From the NCBI GenBank assembly GCA_964393115.1, contig CAYMST010000163.1, positions 1 to 10,959 on the forward strand: a stretch of DNA of 10,959 nucleotides. The letters are read 5' to 3'. The stretch is from CAYMST01 sp964393115 (GTDB lineage: Bacteria; Bacteroidota; Bacteroidia; Cytophagales; Cyclobacteriaceae). This document shows positions 6,536 through 10,959 of the stretch, in pieces; positions within the stretch are counted from its first letter, which is position 1, and every line of letters begins with the position of its first letter. A program made the position numbers and the translations under genes. Under the pieces are notes generated by a model. The model did no database searches. It was given only the letters and a program-made list of their open reading frames with translations, and had not been told where the DNA came from.

Positions 6536-6570
6536 CTGGTTCGATGACTTTTAAAAGTAAAACTATTGAC

Positions 6571-9153
6571 ATGAAAACTTATTTGTATACCCTATTATTC
6601 ATTTGTTCACTAATTATTTCGTCCTGTTCAAATTCATCGCAATGGTCTTTAGCCGAACATTCAAAATCAGGTGCTGTATTTAAGCATCAAGATCATTTGC
6701 TAACAGTGAGTTACGTGACTCCTTCCATTGTTCATGTCAACGAACAAATAGAGGGAATTGAGCTTTCTAAAAGTCTCACCGTAATTGACCAACCCAAACT
6801 TCAGAAAAGCATTCGGTTGACGGAGGAAGAACAACACTTCATTCTCACATCGAGTGAATTGCAGGTTAGAGTAAACAAGCAAACCGGAAGTTTGACGTAT
6901 TTGAAGCCTGATGGTCAGTTGATTACTTCCGAGAAAGTTAATTCCAGAGGACTTTTTCCGCATCAGACTCTTTCAAGCATTTACAATACCAAAGTGGCCT
7001 TTGACATGCAGCAGGACGAGCATATATATGGGTTGGGAATGCAGCAAGACGGTATTTTTGATTACCGAGGAAAATTTGCTCATCTCGCCCAGTACAATAC
7101 TGTAATAGCCATTCCATTCTTTAACTCCAGCAAACAATACGGCATTCTTTGGGACAACTATTCAGAAACGCAAGTCAACAATGACCTGGATACGATCCGG
7201 CTGGACTACGACCCATACGAAATGATTTATACAGGAAAATATACTGTTCAAGAGTCAGGACTTCACGACTTCGTTTTTGAACAGGTTGGGGAAAATCAAA
7301 AAATCAAACTTTTGGTAAATGGAAAGGTGATTTTCGAACCAAAACATATGAATCACGAAACGCCTCGTTACCTACAGCAGTCATATCAATTGCAGACTGG
7401 AGATGTATTGGAGTTAGCCGTAGTTGGTAATGGACAGCTGTATATTCAACGTCCATCAGCTAGAAAGACTTTAAAGATCAGTGCTGAAGCCTCAACCGAT
7501 CTTAACTACTACTTTGTGCACGGAGAGAGTTTTGATGAAAGAATAAAAGGGTATCGTCAGCTAACAGGCCAAGCGCCAATGTTTGGAAAATGGGTTTATG
7601 GGTTCTGGCAAAGTCAAGAGCGTTTCAAATCTGATCAGGAATTACTTGACGTGGTAAAAGGATATCGCAAGCGAAATTACCCTATTGATAACATTGTTTT
7701 GGATTGGCAGTACTGGGGAAAATACGGATGGAATGCGCTTAGGTTTGATGAGGAGCACTTTGGGAATATGAGTCAAATAAATCATGAAATCGAAAGTGAG
7801 CACAAGGTTCATTCGATGATTTCGGTATGGCCAAACTTTGATTTCAAAACGGACGTCTACCGTGAGTTTGTGGAAAAAGGCTACATGCTAGACTACCAAA
7901 CAAAAAGCATTAACTGGGCTAAATACTATGATCCTTTCAATGAAAATGCCCATCATGCGCTCTTTAAACAACTGGATCAGCACATTTTCTCAAAAGGCTT
8001 TGACGCCTTGTGGATCGATGGTTGTGAACCAACACTGGCTAAAGGACAAGGTGCGCTACATCTCACGAATACGGTACTAGGATCGGGTAAGATCTTTGCC
8101 AATACCTACTCACTGCAGCACACCAAAGGCATTTATGAAAACTATAGAAAATCTGATCACCCGAATAGGCTATTTATGTTGGCTAGGTCTGGGTTTGCTG
8201 GTCAACAGCGATATGGCACCGCTATTTGGTCTGGTGATGTAGTAGGGGACTGGGATGTTTTCAAAAAACAAATCTCAAATGGGCTAAGTACATCGCTTAG
8301 CGGTATTCCGTATTGGACGTCGGATATTGGTGGGTTCTTTGTGGATGATGATCAAAAAGACGACTACCAGAAACTATATATTCGCTGGTTCCAGCACGGA
8401 TGTTTTAGCGGGATATTCAGGGCACATGGCACCAATATTTCTAGGTTACCTTGGAGCTTTTCGACTTCCTCCGAAGCGATTCAAGCTAAGTATATTAACC
8501 TTCGTTACCAATTGATGCCTTACATCTATGCTCAAGCACATCAAGTTACCCAGGAAGGAGGGACTTGGATACGTCCTTTGATAATGGATTTTGCAGATGA
8601 TCAAAATGTAGCGAACATTGATGATCAATATATGTTCGGACCTTCTATCATGGTATGCCCCGTAACAAATGCTCAAGATACGCTTACCATCTACTTACCA
8701 ACTGGCACCGGATGGTATGACTATTGGACCAATGAATATTATCAAGGAGGACAGACAATTGAAGTAAAATCACCTTTGGAACAAATTCCTTTGTTTGTAA
8801 AAGAAGGGTCTATTATTCCAATGAATACTGAACAGACTCATTACGCCTTACAACCCACGAAAGGTATTCAAATTCAAGTCTATGCAGGTGAGGATGCATT
8901 ATTTCACCTTTATGAAGATGATGGGACTACTTACGAATACGAAAAAGGTGTATGTACGAAAACCCGACTTCAATGGTCTGAGACGAATGAGCAACTTATC
9001 ATTAAAACAGTAGAAAACAAGTATTCTTCAACGGACTTACCAAGTCAATTCCGAGTACAGCTAATCACACCGAAGGGATTGACGAAACCTCGTGTGATCG
9101 ATCGGGATGACCAGACCATTTCTATTAGATATATGGTCCAACGGACGAAATAA
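6571..9153 (+). CDS. GH31 glycosidase lipoprotein with PA14 insertion, probable alpha-xylosidase
   Basis: This 860-residue exported enzyme is expected to hydrolyse alpha-linked xylose (or glucose) from oligosaccharides with retention of configuration. The ATG at 6571 is chosen because a lipoprotein signal follows at once, with lipobox IISSC and Cys19; an in-frame ATG at 6544 would only add nine polar residues. The order of domains is: N-terminal GH31 beta-sandwich; a PA14-like insert about residues 219-300 (YTGKYTVQESGLHDFVFE onward); the catalytic barrel from about 340 (KWVYGFWQSQERF, LDWQYWG); and a C-terminal beta domain with AGEDALFHLYEDDGTTYEY, as in DUF5110. WIDGCEP carries the nucleophile Asp483, and WSGD the acid/base Asp556; FRAHG (617-620) is also conserved. 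PA14-inserted GH31 enzymes include the xyloglucan alpha-xylosidases BoGH31A and CjXyl31A. That and the adjacent xylose operon favour alpha-xylosidase; alpha-glucosidase is the main alternative. The residues after Cys19 (SNSSQ) lack an acidic surface-export signal, suggesting a periplasmic location. Confidence 0.88.
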   Translation: MKTYLYTLLFICSLIISSCSNSSQWSLAEHSKSGAVFKHQDHLLTVSYVTPSIVHVNEQIEGIELSKSLTVIDQPKLQKSIRLTEEEQHFILTSSELQVRVNKQTGSLTYLKPDGQLITSEKVNSRGLFPHQTLSSIYNTKVAFDMQQDEHIYGLGMQQDGIFDYRGKFAHLAQYNTVIAIPFFNSSKQYGILWDNYSETQVNNDLDTIRLDYDPYEMIYTGKYTVQESGLHDFVFEQVGENQKIKLLVNGKVIFEPKHMNHETPRYLQQSYQLQTGDVLELAVVGNGQLYIQRPSARKTLKISAEASTDLNYYFVHGESFDERIKGYRQLTGQAPMFGKWVYGFWQSQERFKSDQELLDVVKGYRKRNYPIDNIVLDWQYWGKYGWNALRFDEEHFGNMSQINHEIESEHKVHSMISVWPNFDFKTDVYREFVEKGYMLDYQTKSINWAKYYDPFNENAHHALFKQLDQHIFSKGFDALWIDGCEPTLAKGQGALHLTNTVLGSGKIFANTYSLQHTKGIYENYRKSDHPNRLFMLARSGFAGQQRYGTAIWSGDVVGDWDVFKKQISNGLSTSLSGIPYWTSDIGGFFVDDDQKDDYQKLYIRWFQHGCFSGIFRAHGTNISRLPWSFSTSSEAIQAKYINLRYQLMPYIYAQAHQVTQEGGTWIRPLIMDFADDQNVANIDDQYMFGPSIMVCPVTNAQDTLTIYLPTGTGWYDYWTNEYYQGGQTIEVKSPLEQIPLFVKEGSIIPMNTEQTHYALQPTKGIQIQVYAGEDALFHLYEDDGTTYEYEKGVCTKTRLQWSETNEQLIIKTVENKYSSTDLPSQFRVQLITPKGLTKPRVIDRDDQTISIRYMVQRTK

Positions 9154-9224
9154 GAAATTAGGGGTTTCGACATTATTGTGATAGCTCGTTTCAGAAGCGG
9201 TTTGTTTTTGAATTTACCCTAGAA

Positions 9225-9264
9225 ATGGGTGTTGAGTTACCAAATTAGTAATCTCAACATCCAT
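9225..9264 (+). repeat. Long stem-loop between the GH31 gene and the permease gene
   Basis: ATGGGTGTTGAG (9225-9236) pairs with CTCAACATCCAT (9253-9264) over 12 positions with one G-U pair. After a single bulged T (9252) it continues with TTAC/GTAA (9237-9240, 9248-9251), closing a 7-nt loop. The roughly 16-bp stem lies 72 nt after the GH31 stop and 64 nt before the permease ATG. No T-run follows on the plus strand, so termination would need to be atypical. An mRNA-stability element or a protein-binding palindrome is also possible. Confidence 0.55.
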
Positions 9265-9328
9265 CTGTGCGCTTATGATTTGAGGGATCTATTTTAAACC
9301 ATAAATTGCCTTCAAACCAAAAAGCAAA

Positions 9329-10627
9329 ATGAGCGAACTTAAGAAAACGCTAGGTCCTTTAATGCTCTGGGGACTTGGAGTAGGTTATGTAATTTCTGGC
9401 ATGTACTTCGGCTGGAACCTCGGGCTGGCGGAAGGAGGAACACTCGGGCTGGCAGTAGCGACCTTCTTTATCATCATCATGTACGTAACTTTTACGTTTA
9501 GCTATACTGAAATGGCTTGCGCTATTCCTAAAGCTGGCGGTGCTTTTGAGTATGCCCGAAAGGGTCTCGGAAAGCACTGGGGGTATGTGGCGGGAATGGC
9601 CCAGAGTATTGAGTTTATCTTTGCGCCACCAGCCATTGCGGCGGCTATCGGTGCCTATTTCAATATTTTCTTGCCTGAGCTTAGCGTGATAAGCATTGCT
9701 ATAGTGGCCTATTTGATATTCACTCTTTTGAATATAGTTGGAGTAAAGGCAGCCGCTTACTTCGAATTATTCATCACTGTACTCGCCGTCATCGAGTTAC
9801 TGATATTTTCAGGAGTGAGTTTCACAGCATTCGAAGTTAGAAATCTTACGCATAATGCATTGCCCAATGGGTGGGGAGGCGCTTTTGCGGCCATACCTTT
9901 TGCCATCTGGTTTTTCCTGGCTATTGAAGGCGTTGCGAATGTAGCGGAGGAAGCACGAAACCCCAAAAAGGACATTTTGAAAGGCTTTGGCTCGGCTATC
10001 ATTACCCTGGTCGTTTTATGCCTACTGACTTTTACTTCCGCTGTTGGCGTAGCAGGCTGGGAAAATATTGTTTATCCTTCTGTAGGTGCTGATCCCTCTG
10101 ACTCACCATTGCCATTGGCTTTGGCAAAAATTGTAGGGGAATCGCATTTACTATATCACTTGCTCATCACTGTTGGTTTGTTCGGGCTAGTGGCTTCCTT
10201 TCACGGCATAATTCTAGCCGCGGGGAGATCGACATTGGAGTTGGGAAGAGAACGTTATGTAAGCCCCTGGCTTGGTAAAATACACCCGAAGACCAAAACC
10301 CCTGTTAACGCATTAGTTGCCAATATGCTCATAGGAATTTTAGCATTACTAACTGGAAAAACGGGTGAGATTATTACCATTGCCTGTTTCGGAGCGCTAA
10401 CCTTATACATCGTTTCGATGATCGCATTTTTCGCTCTTCGAAAGAATTTTCCTGAGTTAGAGAGGCCATTTAAAGTCCCTCTGGTTCCCTATTTTCCGGC
10501 TATCGCGTTAGTGATTGCCAGTGTAGCCTTAGTGGCTATGAGTGTTTATAACCTTCAGTTGATGATGATTTACATAGCCATTATGGTTGTTGGATATGGG
10601 GCGTTTAGGTGGTATACGAGAAGTTAG
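9329..10627 (+). CDS. eat: Ethanolamine permease-type APC transporter
   Basis: This 432-residue inner-membrane transporter of the amino acid-polyamine-organocation superfamily has about 12 hydrophobic segments. The N-terminal run LGPLMLWGLGVGYVISGMYF, then GWNLGLAEGGTLG, YVTFTFSYTEMACAIPKAGG and AQSIEFIFAPPAIAAAIGAY, closely matches the ethanolamine permease group (TIGR00908). Members import ethanolamine, with amino acids as a possible alternative substrate. FLAIEGVANVAEEARNPKKD is the conserved APC loop region in mid-protein. The ATG at 9329 gives the usual family start; no Shine-Dalgarno site is seen. No ethanolamine ammonia-lyase or other eut gene is present in the window, so the permease looks like an orphan here. 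Its 175-bp distance from the GH31 gene and the intervening stem-loop suggest separate regulation. The nearest promoter-like element is weak: TGTTTTTG at 9203-9210, 7 of 8, with a 24-nt spacing to TTG. Confidence 0.88.
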   Translation: MSELKKTLGPLMLWGLGVGYVISGMYFGWNLGLAEGGTLGLAVATFFIIIMYVTFTFSYTEMACAIPKAGGAFEYARKGLGKHWGYVAGMAQSIEFIFAPPAIAAAIGAYFNIFLPELSVISIAIVAYLIFTLLNIVGVKAAAYFELFITVLAVIELLIFSGVSFTAFEVRNLTHNALPNGWGGAFAAIPFAIWFFLAIEGVANVAEEARNPKKDILKGFGSAIITLVVLCLLTFTSAVGVAGWENIVYPSVGADPSDSPLPLALAKIVGESHLLYHLLITVGLFGLVASFHGIILAAGRSTLELGRERYVSPWLGKIHPKTKTPVNALVANMLIGILALLTGKTGEIITIACFGALTLYIVSMIAFFALRKNFPELERPFKVPLVPYFPAIALVIASVALVAMSVYNLQLMMIYIAIMVVGYGAFRWYTRS

Positions 10628-10959
10628 GTTTCGAAATATAAATAGAAGGGCGTTTCCCTTCGGGTCGGGCTATCCACTGCAATTCCTCGCTCCGGAGTAC
10701 CGGAGCTGTGGGATTTCCGTTCCTATCCCTAACGCGTTTCCGTTCATTGACTACAAACAGTAAGTTTCTTATTTTCACCGTATGACGTTAGAACAAAGAA
10801 AACTGGAGCTCATATGGAATCCATAAGATAATTACCAAAAGAGTTGGGTTGAATGGCGTATCGCTAGGTTTTATATTAATTCTAAAAAAGACTTTTAATG
10901 TATCATGGATAACGACAATCCAGAACGAAAATTTACTAGCTAGGATCGAGAATTTTCGC
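10628..10959. other. Terminal 332-bp stretch without a convincing gene
   Basis: Apart from the structured repeat at 10645-10741, no ORF of credible length is present on either strand. One plus-strand frame reads MTLEQRKLELIWNP (10782-10823), meets TAA at 10824-10826, and then stays open in the same frame (DNYQKSWVEWRIARFYINSK onward) to TAA at 10896-10898. This may be a decayed small gene or chance. No tRNA, terminator with a T-run, or consensus promoter was recognised in the remainder. Confidence 0.5.
10645..10741. repeat. GC-rich structured intergenic repeat element of the Bacteroidota type
   Basis: Starting 17 bp after the permease stop, this stretch is clearly richer in GC than its surroundings. 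It contains a 6-bp hairpin (GAAGGG 10645-10650 / CCCTTC 10656-10661), a perfect 7-bp palindrome with a 4-nt loop (GCTCCGG 10689-10695 / CCGGAGC 10700-10706), outer inverse arms GCGTT (10650-10654) / AACGC (10731-10735), and the repeated word CTATCC (10670-10675, 10723-10728). The 8-mer GCGTTTCC occurs at both ends (10650-10657 and 10734-10741). From memory, elements with GGGCGTT, CGGGCTATCC and TATCCCTAACGC are dispersed in many Bacteroidota genomes; I cannot check copies here. It may also end the permease transcript. Confidence 0.6.

Noticed and set aside
6544..6570. Upstream ATG for the GH31 gene
   Set aside because: It would place nine polar residues before a well-formed lipoprotein signal peptide; the ATG at 6571 fits better, though use of 6544 by coupling to the short leader ORF is not excluded.
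6364..6570. Known metabolite riboswitch in the GH31 leader
   Set aside because: No conserved core of any riboswitch class I know is recognisable; only short pairings are present.
1..10959. CRISPR array, tRNA, rRNA, insertion sequence or defence system
   Set aside because: No regularly spaced repeats, no clover-leaf or rRNA signatures, and no transposase, nuclease or toxin-antitoxin proteins were found.

Overview
The window looks like chromosomal DNA of a Bacteroidota organism, probably a marine or soil Cytophagales/Flavobacteriia-type species. The base composition is moderately AT-rich. Genes lack consistent Shine-Dalgarno sites. Two clear promoters fit the Bacteroidota -33/-7 pattern (TTG, 19 nt, TAnnTTTG). 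A DUF6702-type protein, a Nudix-fold sugar regulator, a PA14-bearing GH31 lipoprotein and a GC-rich intergenic repeat of a type I associate with this phylum all point the same way. The genus cannot be fixed from the sequence.

Left part (1-1101, minus strand): the 5' end of a truncated DUF6702-like secreted protein with its own promoter, then an unrecognised secreted, beta-rich protein of about 229 residues. Centre (1182-5576, minus strand): a D-xylose catabolic operon transcribed in the order xylB (xylulokinase), xylA (xylose isomerase), XylE-like proton/xylose symporter. Together they import D-xylose, isomerise it to D-xylulose and phosphorylate it to xylulose-5-phosphate for the pentose phosphate pathway. 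Two hairpin-forming inverted repeats lie between xylA and the transporter gene.

Control region (5577-5691): a compact divergent promoter region holds two similar 29-bp inverted repeats whose centres are exactly 60 bp apart. They bracket a good Bacteroidota promoter for xylB. The divergent gene (5692-6363) encodes an NrtR-type regulator: a Nudix fold with its catalytic residues lost, plus a C-terminal winged helix. The simplest reading is a xylose- or xylulose-sensing repressor of the xylBA-transporter operon that also controls itself.

Right part (6364-10959, plus strand): an unusual leader with three spaced TAAACTCA boxes, a possible SD-sequestering hairpin and a 12-codon ORF precedes a GH31 lipoprotein glycosidase with a PA14 insertion. 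This is most likely an alpha-xylosidase that frees xylose from xyloglucan-type oligosaccharides and so feeds the xylose operon. A strong hairpin separates it from an ethanolamine-permease-type APC transporter with no ethanolamine-catabolic gene in view. The last 332 bases contain a structured intergenic repeat and a possible remnant ORF, but no convincing gene.

No CRISPR array, rRNA, tRNA, insertion sequence or phage gene was seen. The most interesting parts are the double-operator Nudix regulator control region and the structured leader of the GH31 gene.
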